A stretch of 35,450 bases of DNA from Synergistaceae bacterium (GCA_029267465.1 JAJUIT010000004.1:1-35450); one strand, 5' to 3'; numbered from the stretch's first letter, positions 24,295-32,155 are shown. The notes: generated from the sequence alone by a model not told the origin. Numbers and translations: made by a program.

Positions 24295-24945
24295 TTGTTC
24301 GACCCCTTCGGCTGGTTCGATTTCCTGCCGGAGCGAACCCGCCACCGCCTGGTTTCGGCCTTCGTGATCGCCGTTTGCGCGGCCCTCCTGGCCCTGCGGG
24401 TCCGGGAGTGGCCGCACTTTCTTTTCAAGCCCCTCTGGGTCGCCGAGGTGCTCATCTATTTCGTCTTTATCTGGATGTACGCCGTGCGGGTCGAGCCTGT
24501 CGACCGCTCCAGGGGAGTGCGGGAAATCATCCTCCCTCTCGCGGCCGGCGCCCTGCCCTTCGCCTTCCTGCTTTTCCCCGTGAACCGCCAGGTCGTCTCG
24601 ACCCGGGAGAGGGCCATGGTCCTGTTTGCGGCCATGACCCTTTTCACCTCGTTGACGATCTGGGGAATGGTGACGCTCCGGAAAGCCTTCAGCGTCACCG
24701 TGGAGGCCCGGACCCTCGTCACCGGGGGACCTTACCGGTTCATCCGGCACCCCATCTACACGGGGGAAGCCCTCACGGCCGCCATGGTCGTGATCCTGAG
24801 GCTTTCCCCTCTCAACGCCGCCCTGTTTGTCCTCTTCGCGGCCCTCCAGCTTTACCGCTCCCGCCTGGAAGAGCGAAAGCTCCTGCGGGTTTTCCCCGAA
24901 TACCGTCAAACCGTGGGCTCGGCCTGGTGGTTCTGGAAAATCTGA
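24295..24945 (+). CDS. Isoprenylcysteine carboxyl methyltransferase (ICMT)-like membrane protein
   Basis: A 216-residue membrane protein with about five hydrophobic segments. The C-terminal part holds the ICMT/PEMT signature: TGGPYRFIRHPIYTGE, then EERKLLRVFPEYRQT. Family members bind S-adenosylmethionine in the membrane and methylate lipid or small-molecule substrates; bacterial targets are mostly unknown. The TTG start lies directly after the livF stop codon, with no gap, so it is the last gene of the liv operon. Why it sits there is unclear. Confidence 0.78.
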   Translation: MFDPFGWFDFLPERTRHRLVSAFVIAVCAALLALRVREWPHFLFKPLWVAEVLIYFVFIWMYAVRVEPVDRSRGVREIILPLAAGALPFAFLLFPVNRQVVSTRERAMVLFAAMTLFTSLTIWGMVTLRKAFSVTVEARTLVTGGPYRFIRHPIYTGEALTAAMVVILRLSPLNAALFVLFAALQLYRSRLEERKLLRVFPEYRQTVGSAWWFWKI

Positions 24946-24992
24946 AGGCTCCTTAAGGTCGCCCCGCCTTTTGCGGACAATGTGTACTATTT

Positions 24993-25040
24993 TATTTATC
25001 ATTCCTTTGTCTTGATAAATAGACATTATGATGTTACACT
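24993..25040 (+). promoter_or_regulatory. Promoter with inverted repeat before the surface-protein gene
   Basis: TTGATA (25012-25017) and TACACT (25035-25040) are spaced by 17 bp. TATTTATCA (24993-25001) and TGATAAATA (25013-25021) are perfect inverted arms around an 11-base spacer, and the right arm covers the -35 box, as expected of a repressor site. The whole stretch is AT-rich. As RNA it could also fold, but it lies upstream of the predicted start. Confidence 0.5.
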
Positions 25041-25112
25041 TTCGTTACCGTCTCCTTCCGTTTTTTCTTCCGGTCAAGGCAACAAAAATCGGGCTGAAAG
25101 GAGCGTGGAGAC

Positions 25113-26951
25113 ATGCGAAGGCGAATTGCCTGGAGTGCTTTTGTATTTCTAGTGCTGTTGTCGGCCGCCGTGGTGGGGGCTGCGACGTTCAACGTCGAGA
25201 AATGGAGCGGCGTCACGACCCTGCCGGTGAACCCGGAAACGGTCGACGGCCTGGTCAGCGATCCCGAAAACAGCTACGCCTGGGCCATGGCGGAATACGG
25301 GGATTACCTTTACGTGGGAACGAACCGCAACTACATGAGGCAGATGTTCGAATCCATGTACGGGGAAGGTCCGCTGCCCATGGGGTTGGACAGCGCTTTT
25401 CCCCCGAAGAACGACTACGCGGGCAAGATCTACCGCAAGCGGCTCGACGGGGCCGGCGACTGGGAACTCTTTTACGATTCGCCGCGGGTTTCCGTCACCT
25501 TTATCGACCCCTCCACCACACCCCCGACGGTCACCTCCGAAGACGTCATCCTGGATTACGGCTACCGGACGATGGAGGTCTACAACGGGGCCCTCTACAT
25601 CGTAACCTACTCGTTTTTCAAGAGCCCCTACTCCCGGGTGCTGAAACTCCCGACTCCTACGGGAACGAGCGCCGACCTCCAGGAGGTCCTGCGTGTAGCC
25701 AACAAGAGCGGGTCGGGGCTGCGCTCCATCGGGGTTTACAACGGCGCCCTTTTCATCGGAACCGAGGAGCTGAACGTCTGGAGGTCTGACAGCAGCGACC
25801 CGGCACCGCAAGGCCCGATACCCGAGTTGCCGATCCGGATGGCTGTCGTAAAGGTCATGGACCGCACGGTTTATTCCACGATCAGCGAAGTCGGCGGCAA
25901 GGCGGGCTGGAAGGCTGTCGGCGATGCTTCATGCTTCCCGGGCGTGGCCTACCTGCCCCAGGAAACCCAGGGTTGGGGCGGCCTGTGGGACTTCATAAGT
26001 TTCAACGGCTGGCTCTACGCCTCCATGGCCGACCCGGTGAACGGCTTCGCCCTCTACAAGAGCGACGGAACCCCCGCATCCGGGGACCTCTGGATCTGGG
26101 TGCCCATCGTGGCGAGCCTGGACGTCAACCCTGGGGCCCAGTTCCCGCAGGGCCTCGGCAACGACCAGAACACGGCTCTCACGATGGCCGTTTTCGATGG
26201 CTACGTCTACGCCGGCACCTTCTCCAACTGGAAGGACCTGATCGCCTACGCCATGAATCCCTCAGAAGAGGCACTGGACGCGATAAGGGAGCACTGGACA
26301 CCTCCTCAGGTCTACCGCTTCGACGCGAACGACGCCTGGGAGATGATCGTCGGTGACAACTCCGGACAGGCGGCCAGTCCTTATTTCGAAAATCCGTCCC
26401 TGAGCGGGTGGCGGGCCGGGTTCTACGACAACGCGGTCATCTCCCAGGATAACTTCTCAACGAACCGCTACATCTGGAGGATGACGGTCCTTGACGGCCG
26501 GCTTTTCATGGGAACCATGGACATGATGACCATCCTAGAAGTGCTCGCAGAGAATTCAAGCGGCGACACCATGCCGGATCTTGTTTTCGCCCTCCGCCAG
26601 GCCAACCCCAACAATCCGCCGGGCTTCGACCTCTATATCACGGAGGACGGGGTGAACATCCAGCCGATCACGCGGGACGGCGGCTTCGGGGAGCTCTTCG
26701 GCGGCACGGGCGACCGCTACAACTACGGCACCCGAACCCTCGTCTCGGCGTCCGACGGGAACCTCTACCTCGGAACTGCCAACCCCTTCAAGGGCTGCCA
26801 GGTCTGGAGAATAAACATCGAAGAGGATCAGGAACCCGGCGGGGGCGGCGGTGGGGGCGGCGGCTGTTCGGCCATCCTGCCCGAACGGTTTTTCCTGCTG
26901 TTCCTCGTGCCGCTACTTCTCTTCCTGGGCGTGATCCGGCAGGTAAAGTGA
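25113..26951 (+). CDS. Exported Synergist-CTERM protein with propeller-like repeats
   Basis: A 612-residue exported protein. It begins with a signal peptide (MRRR, core to about residue 20, VGAAT) and ends with GGGGGGGGGCSA, a hydrophobic segment and RQVK, the form of the Synergist-CTERM sorting signal. Between them seven segments of the type DG-x-LY-x-GT recur near residues 67, 158, 210, 298, 363, 461 and 548 (for example GDYLYVGTNRN, DGYVYAGTFSN, DGNLYLGTANP). Repeats of this kind fit a seven-bladed beta-propeller. No catalytic motif is visible and the ligand is unknown. The ATG follows GGAG closely. The gene has its own promoter and ends at a hairpin terminator. Confidence 0.75.
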   Translation: MRRRIAWSAFVFLVLLSAAVVGAATFNVEKWSGVTTLPVNPETVDGLVSDPENSYAWAMAEYGDYLYVGTNRNYMRQMFESMYGEGPLPMGLDSAFPPKNDYAGKIYRKRLDGAGDWELFYDSPRVSVTFIDPSTTPPTVTSEDVILDYGYRTMEVYNGALYIVTYSFFKSPYSRVLKLPTPTGTSADLQEVLRVANKSGSGLRSIGVYNGALFIGTEELNVWRSDSSDPAPQGPIPELPIRMAVVKVMDRTVYSTISEVGGKAGWKAVGDASCFPGVAYLPQETQGWGGLWDFISFNGWLYASMADPVNGFALYKSDGTPASGDLWIWVPIVASLDVNPGAQFPQGLGNDQNTALTMAVFDGYVYAGTFSNWKDLIAYAMNPSEEALDAIREHWTPPQVYRFDANDAWEMIVGDNSGQAASPYFENPSLSGWRAGFYDNAVISQDNFSTNRYIWRMTVLDGRLFMGTMDMMTILEVLAENSSGDTMPDLVFALRQANPNNPPGFDLYITEDGVNIQPITRDGGFGELFGGTGDRYNYGTRTLVSASDGNLYLGTANPFKGCQVWRINIEEDQEPGGGGGGGGGCSAILPERFFLLFLVPLLLFLGVIRQVK

Positions 26952-26978
26952 CCTCGCGCATGTACGCCTGAAGCGCTG

Positions 26979-27012
26979 AAGGGCCCGGCCCCCTGAAGGG
27001 GACCGGGCCCTT
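26979..27012. terminator. Hairpin terminator between convergent genes
   Basis: AAGGGCCCGG plus CCCC pair with GGGG and CCGGGCCCTT around a TGAA loop, about 14 pairs with one mismatch. Only three T follow on the plus strand, but its place between the stops of two convergent genes (26951 and 27024) supports termination from both sides. Confidence 0.65.
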
Positions 27013-27023
27013 TGCCTGCCTTC

Positions 27024-27809
27024 CTATTTCCCGCCTTTTCCGCTGCCGGAACCTCCAGAGCCGTTCCCGGAACCCTGCCCCCCGGAACCTTGTCCACTGG
27101 CCCCCTGTCCGCCGGAGCCCTGGCTCCCTCCGGTTCCGCTTCCGGCACCCTTGCTTCCTCCTTGCCCCCCGCTTGTGCCTTGCCCTGGGCCGTTCCCGTC
27201 AAGGGCGCCCACCATGGCCTGAGCGGTGATCCGCTGCTGTGCCATGAGCCGGACCTGCAAAGCCATGGCGGTCCCCCTGTCCCCGGGAGCGTCCTGTCGG
27301 ACCCTTTCCCTGGTGTGCTGCATGATTCGGCTCATTTCCTGCAGGGCATACCCGGAAGAAGCCAGAGCCCCGGCAGCATCCGAGGCCGCCTGGACGCTCA
27401 TTCCTGCCCGGACCGCGGACATGACTGTCGCCATCACCTGTACGGCGTTCTGTTCGCCGTAGGCCTTCACTCCCGAGGCCAAAGCCGTCCCCAGGGCGGT
27501 GCCAACCTGGTTCGCCCGGGTGCGGATGCGATCCTGCAGCCGAACGGGGTCCTTTTCCTCGCCCGAGCGGATCCGGTCCTGCTCGAGATCCGCCTCGAGC
27601 ACGGCATCCGCCAGGAAAGCCTGCTGCGCCGCAAGACGCTTTGCCGTCTGCGTTTCCAGGCGGGCCTGCACCATCGATTGAACCATCGCCTGCTGAAGGA
27701 CCTCTTCCGGCAACGGGGCGGGGACCTCTGCCCCCGAAGCCGGCAGTCCCGACGCCAATGCAGCCAGGACACCGAAAAGTATCGTCACAAAAACCGTCAT
27801 CCTTCTCAT
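27024..27809 (-). CDS. Secreted Ala/Gln-rich helical protein with Gly-Ser-Gln tail
   Basis: A 261-residue exported protein of unknown function. It has a signal peptide (core about residues 5-20, cleavage near ASG-AEV). Residues 30-200 are helical, rich in Ala, Gln and charged residues with long heptad-like stretches. The last 55 residues are low-complexity Gly/Ser/Gln (GSGGQGS-like units) ending in KGGK. It is the third gene after an ECF sigma factor and its anti-sigma factor, 36 bp after the latter, so it may be a target or a helper of that stress system. The start at 27809 follows GGGAGGG at a longish spacing; an ATG three codons in is possible. Confidence 0.6.
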   Translation of the reverse strand: MRRMTVFVTILFGVLAALASGLPASGAEVPAPLPEEVLQQAMVQSMVQARLETQTAKRLAAQQAFLADAVLEADLEQDRIRSGEEKDPVRLQDRIRTRANQVGTALGTALASGVKAYGEQNAVQVMATVMSAVRAGMSVQAASDAAGALASSGYALQEMSRIMQHTRERVRQDAPGDRGTAMALQVRLMAQQRITAQAMVGALDGNGPGQGTSGGQGGSKGAGSGTGGSQGSGGQGASGQGSGGQGSGNGSGGSGSGKGGK

Positions 27810-27845
27810 CTTCGTCTTTTCCCTCCCGCGTTCAGGTTTCGGACC

Positions 27846-28493
27846 TCAGAGCGATCCGCCGCGATCGTCCAGGCCCAGCAAGTCCGACCAGGCGGCGCTG
27901 GCCGGATCCGTTTTCCCCTGTTCTTTTTCGAGGAAGGCCACGTGGAGCGTCAGCAATTCCATGTCGGTTCTCAGGGCCCCGATGGCCTCGACCAGGCGGC
28001 GGACCCGTTCCCAGTCCACGTCTTTCTGCCGCAGGAGGCGGGCCACCTCCCTCTGGTATCCGGTCACGGCCTCGGAAAGGGGGAGGGCGGCCAAGGCCGC
28101 TTCCCGGCGGAGGGGATCCTGGGCCTTTTCCCACAGGGCTGCCGATGCGACCCGGCTGTAGGAAGGCGGCAGGCTTCGGATCGCTTTCTGTTGTCCCCAC
28201 CAGGCTCCACCCAGGAAAGCAAAGGCCGCGACAGCGGCCGCGGCCGCCAGGAACACCGCTTTCGGAAACCGGGACGAAAACCCGGTTTCGGAGATCTTCG
28301 GACAGGACGGAGGAACCGGCAAGTCCTTTCCGCTCTCCAGGAGCGAATCCACCCGGCCGAACTCCCGGATGGTTTCCCGGCAGCGGGGGCATTCGGCCAG
28401 GTGTGCCTTGAGGGCTTTCCGCTCCTGCGGGCTGCATTCCCCGTCCATGACCTTGGAAATCAACAATTCCATTTTTTCACAGGACTCACTCAT
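27846..28493 (-). CDS. Zinc-finger anti-sigma factor, membrane-anchored
   Basis: A 215-residue protein. The N-terminus has the zinc-binding anti-sigma signature H-x3-C-x2-C (HLAECPRC, near residues 31-38), which holds an ECF sigma factor in the cytoplasm. One membrane segment follows (AVFLAAAAAVAAFAFLGGAW, about 78-98), and the extracytoplasmic part is helical with many Arg and Glu. It overlaps the sigma gene by 8 bp, as expected for a cognate pair. Release would be by proteolysis or a redox change, but the sequence does not show which. Confidence 0.83.
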   Translation of the reverse strand: MSESCEKMELLISKVMDGECSPQERKALKAHLAECPRCRETIREFGRVDSLLESGKDLPVPPSCPKISETGFSSRFPKAVFLAAAAAVAAFAFLGGAWWGQQKAIRSLPPSYSRVASAALWEKAQDPLRREAALAALPLSEAVTGYQREVARLLRQKDVDWERVRRLVEAIGALRTDMELLTLHVAFLEKEQGKTDPASAAWSDLLGLDDRGGSL

Positions 28494-29088
28494 CGGTTGT
28501 TGCCTCCTCTTCGAACCCGCCTTCCGAAAGGGCCTTTCTCAACGCCTTTCTGGCACGGCAGATCCTCGCAGCCACTGCGTTTTCCGATACCCCCTCTTCG
28601 AGGGCGATCTCCCGGTAGCTCAGGCCCCCGATGACCGCGAGCAACAGGGCGTTCCGTTGCGCTTCGGGGAGGGTCGCCAGGGCAGCCCCGATCCTCTCCC
28701 TTTCCTCGAAATGGGACCATTCCCCTTCGATCGTCTTCGACTGAAAGAAATTGTCTTCCTCCTCTTCCCCGGAACAATCCACGGGAAGGGGCCTTTTTTT
28801 CCGCCACCGGCTTCGTACCGCGTTCCCGGCGATCCGGAACAGGAAGGCTCCGAACCGTTCACTTGGACGGTACCGGGAGGCCGATCGAAAGACCGAGAGG
28901 AACGTCTCCTGGACGACATCCTCGGATTCGGCCCTGTCCGAAAGGGATCGGCAGGCGTAAGCCATCACCCGACTGGACCACCTTCGGTAAAGGGCCTCGA
29001 ACGCTTCCCTGTCCCCCCTGCCGATCCGGGCCATGAGGCTGTCGTCGCTTTCCAGTTCCGCTTGCCGCTCCGCCGGATTGTTCGTCAC
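28486..29088 (-). CDS. ECF-type RNA polymerase sigma factor
   Basis: A 200-residue sigma-70 family protein of the extracytoplasmic-function type. Region 2 is seen in DREAFEALYRRW, SEDVVQETFLSVFR and YRPSERFGAFLFRIAGN; region 4 in LATLPEAQRNALLLAVIGG, LSYREIALEEGVSENAVAAR and CRARKALRKAL. Regions 1 and 3 are missing, as in the class. The GTG at 29088 is 7 bases after GGGAGG. It overlaps the anti-sigma gene. A possible autoregulated promoter is at 29105-29133. The 139 bp up to the MoaD-like gene also hold a hairpin (GACCCCC at 29120 with GGGGGTC at 29139). Confidence 0.88.
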   Translation of the reverse strand: MTNNPAERQAELESDDSLMARIGRGDREAFEALYRRWSSRVMAYACRSLSDRAESEDVVQETFLSVFRSASRYRPSERFGAFLFRIAGNAVRSRWRKKRPLPVDCSGEEEEDNFFQSKTIEGEWSHFEERERIGAALATLPEAQRNALLLAVIGGLSYREIALEEGVSENAVAARICRARKALRKALSEGGFEEEATTDE

Positions 29089-29104
29089 GGTTCGTCCTCC
29101 CTGC

Positions 29105-29133
29105 TAGACAAAACGCGAAGACCCCCGTTTTCC
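29105..29133 (-). promoter_or_regulatory. Possible ECF-type autoregulated promoter
   Basis: On the minus strand GGAAAAC (29133-29127) and TGTCTA (29110-29105) are spaced by 16 bp, similar to RpoE-type GGAAC and TCTRA boxes. It lies 17 bp before the sigma factor start codon, which would leave a very short leader. The evidence is only similarity to a loose consensus. Confidence 0.3.
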
Positions 29134-29227
29134 TGACAGGGGGTCCACCGTTTTTTCTTCCGACAATTCGTCAGCGAACGTCAACCTTTCCTTCCTCCGA
29201 AAAAACCCGAGAGGATGGGCGATTCCC

Positions 29228-29524
29228 TCATCCGCCGGAGGGGACGGGGAAAACCTCCAATTCGTCGCCCTCCTGCAGGACCGTGAAGGGAAACAACCTC
29301 TTTTCCAGGAACCGCCCGTTCAGGGTCATCAAGAATTCCGGGCGCAGGGTTTTCCTTGCTGGGTCCAGGACAAGGCTGGCTTTCCCGGTTGAAGCAGAGG
29401 CCAGTTTTTCCAGAAGGTCACTGACGGTGTTTCCCTCAGAAAGTCTCACCCGGAGTTCGGCACCCCGGGTTTCCGCCTCCGAGGGCAGTCCACGGAACAC
29501 CACCTGGATTTCCCTACCCGGCAT
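29228..29524 (-). CDS. MoaD/ThiS-like sulfur-carrier protein
   Basis: A 98-residue beta-grasp protein ending in PSGG, the Gly-Gly tail that E1-like enzymes adenylate and that carries sulfur in molybdopterin synthesis. The core LRVRLSEGNTVSDLLEKL and VLQEGDELEVFP segments fit MoaD. I used the ATG at 29524, inside the end of the oxidoreductase gene; ATG 29533 is an alternative, with GGAGG only 3 bases before it. Small MoaD-like genes are often found next to aldehyde ferredoxin oxidoreductases, where they probably help to make the tungstopterin cofactor. Confidence 0.8.
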   Translation of the reverse strand: MPGREIQVVFRGLPSEAETRGAELRVRLSEGNTVSDLLEKLASASTGKASLVLDPARKTLRPEFLMTLNGRFLEKRLFPFTVLQEGDELEVFPVPSGG

Positions 29525-31373
29525 GGGGCGCATACGCCTCCAGGCCAAGCCTTTTCAGTGTCTCTGCCGTGGGGATGCCCGTCTGGGGGTCAAAGCCCAT
29601 CCGCCGGTAATAGTCGGCCCGCATCTCGTCCCACTTTGCCTGGATGTCCCGCCCCTGGGCAGGACCGTCCACGGGGATGGATCCGTACCGGGCCGAAGGC
29701 CGCTCGTTTTCCGGGTCGAGACCGTGCCTCAGGTTGAAAAGCCGCAGCGCCGTAATGACCCGAAGGCCGGCTTCCCTGGCATCCGCCAGGGTCCAATTCC
29801 AGCCGGTGACCGCGTTGAAGCAGGCCAGGAGGGGTTTGGGGTGCGGGGCCGCCAGGCGGCAGATCCCGAGGCAGTCGTCGAAGGTCCGGTAACCGGCGAA
29901 ATCTCCCACGACTCTCGACACCTCGGAAGGGTCGAACACGTCCTCCAGGGGAGGCTGGTCCACGAACTGCGGGTGGATTCCCGACCAGGAGGACTGGATC
30001 GTTCCCGTGTCCGACACGCAGGTATCGAACAGCTCGGGCCAGCGGCCCCCGCCGCGGTGGTCGTGCCCTCGGGGAGTGACGCCCTTCAACGTGTAGATGG
30101 CCCATTGCTCCGCAGGGCCTTTGACCTTCCGGGAAGCCCTCATGACCCCCTCGGCCAGAAGCGCGCCCAGGAATCCCTCCCGGCGGGAGATGCGGCCCAA
30201 AAGAACGCGGACTGCCTCCACGTTGCCCCAGGACAAATCGAGCCCCTCCGTTTCCGAGAGGGTGAAAACTCCCTTCTCGAAACACTCCATGGCCCAGCCG
30301 ATGGCCCAGGAAGCTTCGTTGCAGTCCAACCCGAGCCGATCCACTTCCCGGGTCAGCATGACCGTGGCTCCGAGGTCCGTGTTCCCGATCTGGGGTCCCC
30401 AGGCGGCCAGCTGTTCGTATTCCGGCTCCTCCCCGGTAAAGCCGGCATAGGGCCCCTCGGTGACGGTCACTTCCTTCACGTGGGAGATCGCGCACCGGAA
30501 ACAGGGCATCGAACGGACCAAAAATTTCGTCCGCAGGGTCTGCCCGTTCATCGACTCGTGCTCCGAAAACAGCGACGTGGTGTAGTTCTTCACGGGAAGG
30601 GCGCCGCTCTTGGCAAGGTTCGAGAAACCTCCGCCGGTTCCCCACTTCCACGTGGTGCCGAAAGCCTTTGCGGCCTCGAAGCATTCCAGGTTGGCCAGCC
30701 TCAGGGCCTGGGGGTCGAAAACCGGCACCTCGAAAGCGCCGCGGCTGGCGACAACCGCCTTGACCCGCTTGGAGCCCATGACGGCCCCTACGCCGTTCTT
30801 GGAGGCCACGTGTCCCCGGTCACCCACGATCGCGGCGTAGCGGACCCCGTTTTGGCCGGCCGGGCCAATGGCGAAAACGCTCACGTCGCGCTCGCCCACC
30901 CCCAGCTCCCCGCGGAGCGCGTCTTCGGTCTCCCAGGCGTCCAGGCCCAAGAGCGCCGAGGCCGGCCGGATTTCAACCCTGCCGTCGTGAACCCAGAGGG
31001 TCACCCACTCCGCTGACCTTCCCCGGAGCACCAGCCCGTCGAAACCGCTCAGCCGCAGGTAAGCGCCGAAATAGCCGTTGGCCTGGGAAATGACGGCCAG
31101 GTTTGTCATAGGGCCCTTCGTGGCGACGTTGAACGTGCCCGAGCCGAACATCATTGTCCCTGCCAGAGGGCCGGCGGTGAAGACCAGGCGGTTTTCCGGG
31201 GCATCCCACTCAACCCCGGGCGGGATTTCCTCCAGGAGGATCTTCGCGCCCAGCCCGGCCCCACCGACCCATTTCCGCGCCGTCAACTCGTCAAGAACCT
31301 CTTCCCTCACGCAGCCGGTAGAAAGGTCCACGTTCGCCAGGCGGCCCAGGTAGCCGTTCATCCGTTCACCCAT
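29514..31373 (-). CDS. Aldehyde ferredoxin oxidoreductase (tungsten/molybdenum enzyme)
   Basis: A 619-residue protein of the AOR family, which oxidises aldehydes to acids with ferredoxin as acceptor, using a bis-pterin tungsten (or molybdenum) site and a 4Fe-4S cluster. Family features: MNGYLGRLANVDLSTG at the start, KWVGGAGLGAKIL, TGPxNxA-like KGPMTNLAVIS, AAIVGDRGHVASKNGVGAVMGSK and GVTPRGHDHRG. The cluster motif reads C291-x2-C294-x3-His298, whereas relatives have Cys at the last position; the fourth ligand is present as C505 (CLGICRLA). The cited start (31373) has a weak ribosome site; ATG 31361 fits the family N-terminus equally. It lies between a secreted protein gene and the MoaD-like gene in one operon. 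Substrate is unknown; amino-acid-derived aldehydes are likely in this kind of organism. Confidence 0.9.
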   Translation of the reverse strand: MGERMNGYLGRLANVDLSTGCVREEVLDELTARKWVGGAGLGAKILLEEIPPGVEWDAPENRLVFTAGPLAGTMMFGSGTFNVATKGPMTNLAVISQANGYFGAYLRLSGFDGLVLRGRSAEWVTLWVHDGRVEIRPASALLGLDAWETEDALRGELGVGERDVSVFAIGPAGQNGVRYAAIVGDRGHVASKNGVGAVMGSKRVKAVVASRGAFEVPVFDPQALRLANLECFEAAKAFGTTWKWGTGGGFSNLAKSGALPVKNYTTSLFSEHESMNGQTLRTKFLVRSMPCFRCAISHVKEVTVTEGPYAGFTGEEPEYEQLAAWGPQIGNTDLGATVMLTREVDRLGLDCNEASWAIGWAMECFEKGVFTLSETEGLDLSWGNVEAVRVLLGRISRREGFLGALLAEGVMRASRKVKGPAEQWAIYTLKGVTPRGHDHRGGGRWPELFDTCVSDTGTIQSSWSGIHPQFVDQPPLEDVFDPSEVSRVVGDFAGYRTFDDCLGICRLAAPHPKPLLACFNAVTGWNWTLADAREAGLRVITALRLFNLRHGLDPENERPSARYGSIPVDGPAQGRDIQAKWDEMRADYYRRMGFDPQTGIPTAETLKRLGLEAYAPHAG

Positions 31374-31396
31374 TCTTCTTTCTGCCCCCCTCGCTC

Positions 31397-32155
31397 TCAG
31401 TCGTCATAAAAAAGCCAGATCCTGCGCGGCTCGCTGTCCAGGACCCTGTAGATTCTTCCTCTTTCTCGATCCCAGGCATAGACACCCGTTCCTCCCACCG
31501 GAACCCCCGCGGCGTTCAGGAACGTCATGCCCTCCATCGTCGCCCTCGTTTCGGTGACCCAGCCGGAAACCCCATGGGCTAAGGGAAGCCTTCCCAGCGG
31601 TTTTCCCGAGGGCCACCCTCCGGTGGGAGGGGGCGGTGCCTTCAAAGACAGCTCCTCCAGCAATTCTCGAACTTCTTCGGGCGCCGCCCGGAAGGCCACC
31701 GTCCGGGCCCGGTCCGAAGCCGCGAGGGCTTCCACCAGAACGCGAGCCAGCCATGGGGCCCGGCCATCCTGCATGGAAAGCAGGGCCTTCGCCCCGTAGA
31801 AAACAGCATCCAGGGCCGCCAGGGGCAAGGGGACCTCCGCGGCCCTCCAGAACCCCTTCACCTCTTCCCACCGTGCCGGGTCCCCGGCCGGGAAAAGGGC
31901 ATCCACCAGCGCCACCGCATCGGCAGCCCGGGCTTCCGGGGACTCGTCGCCCCGGAGGAGCCGTCGCCAGCGTTCGACCGGGGAGCCCTCCCCGGCTTGA
32001 CCGGCCAGCTCTGCCCGCAGCGAAGCTGCACTGGCCATCCCCCGGTCCCGGGCGTCGATCGCCGCCGCCCATTCCTCCAAGGGCCCTGCCGAGGCCGGGA
32101 CCGCCAATTTGAAAATCAGCAGGGCAATCCCGATCCATTCGATTCTCCACCGCAT
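31397..32155 (-). CDS. Secreted protein of unknown function
   Basis: A 252-residue exported protein that I do not recognise. The signal peptide (WIGIALLIFKLAVPASAG) is clear and the ATG is 8 bases after GGGAGGG. Residues 30-160 are helical and rich in Ala, Arg and Glu; residues 170-250 look like beta-strands with a proline linker (KAPPPPTGG) and end in RIWLFYDD. A possible -10 box TACAAT lies at 32180-32185 on the minus strand. It is 23 bp before the oxidoreductase gene and so probably co-transcribed, which is odd for a cytoplasmic enzyme. A competing minus-strand frame of similar length in the same place lacks a signal peptide and is Gly/Arg-rich noise. Confidence 0.6.
   Translation of the reverse strand: MRWRIEWIGIALLIFKLAVPASAGPLEEWAAAIDARDRGMASAASLRAELAGQAGEGSPVERWRRLLRGDESPEARAADAVALVDALFPAGDPARWEEVKGFWRAAEVPLPLAALDAVFYGAKALLSMQDGRAPWLARVLVEALAASDRARTVAFRAAPEEVRELLEELSLKAPPPPTGGWPSGKPLGRLPLAHGVSGWVTETRATMEGMTFLNAAGVPVGGTGVYAWDRERGRIYRVLDSEPRRIWLFYDD

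Noticed and set aside
27069-27180. GC-rich short repeats resembling a tandem repeat or CRISPR-like array
   Set aside because: They are codon-level repeats for the Gly-Ser-Gln tail of the secreted protein, with no constant repeat and spacer pattern.
29120-29156. GACCCCC...GGGGGTC hairpin followed by TTTTTT on the plus strand as a terminator
   Set aside because: No plus-strand gene reads into it; it lies in the leader of the minus-strand sigma gene, where the T-run becomes an A-run before the stem.
31404-32150. Alternative minus-strand frame in the secreted-protein gene
   Set aside because: The translation is Gly/Arg/Pro-rich noise, without a signal peptide or ribosome site; the overlapping frame ending at 31397 has both.
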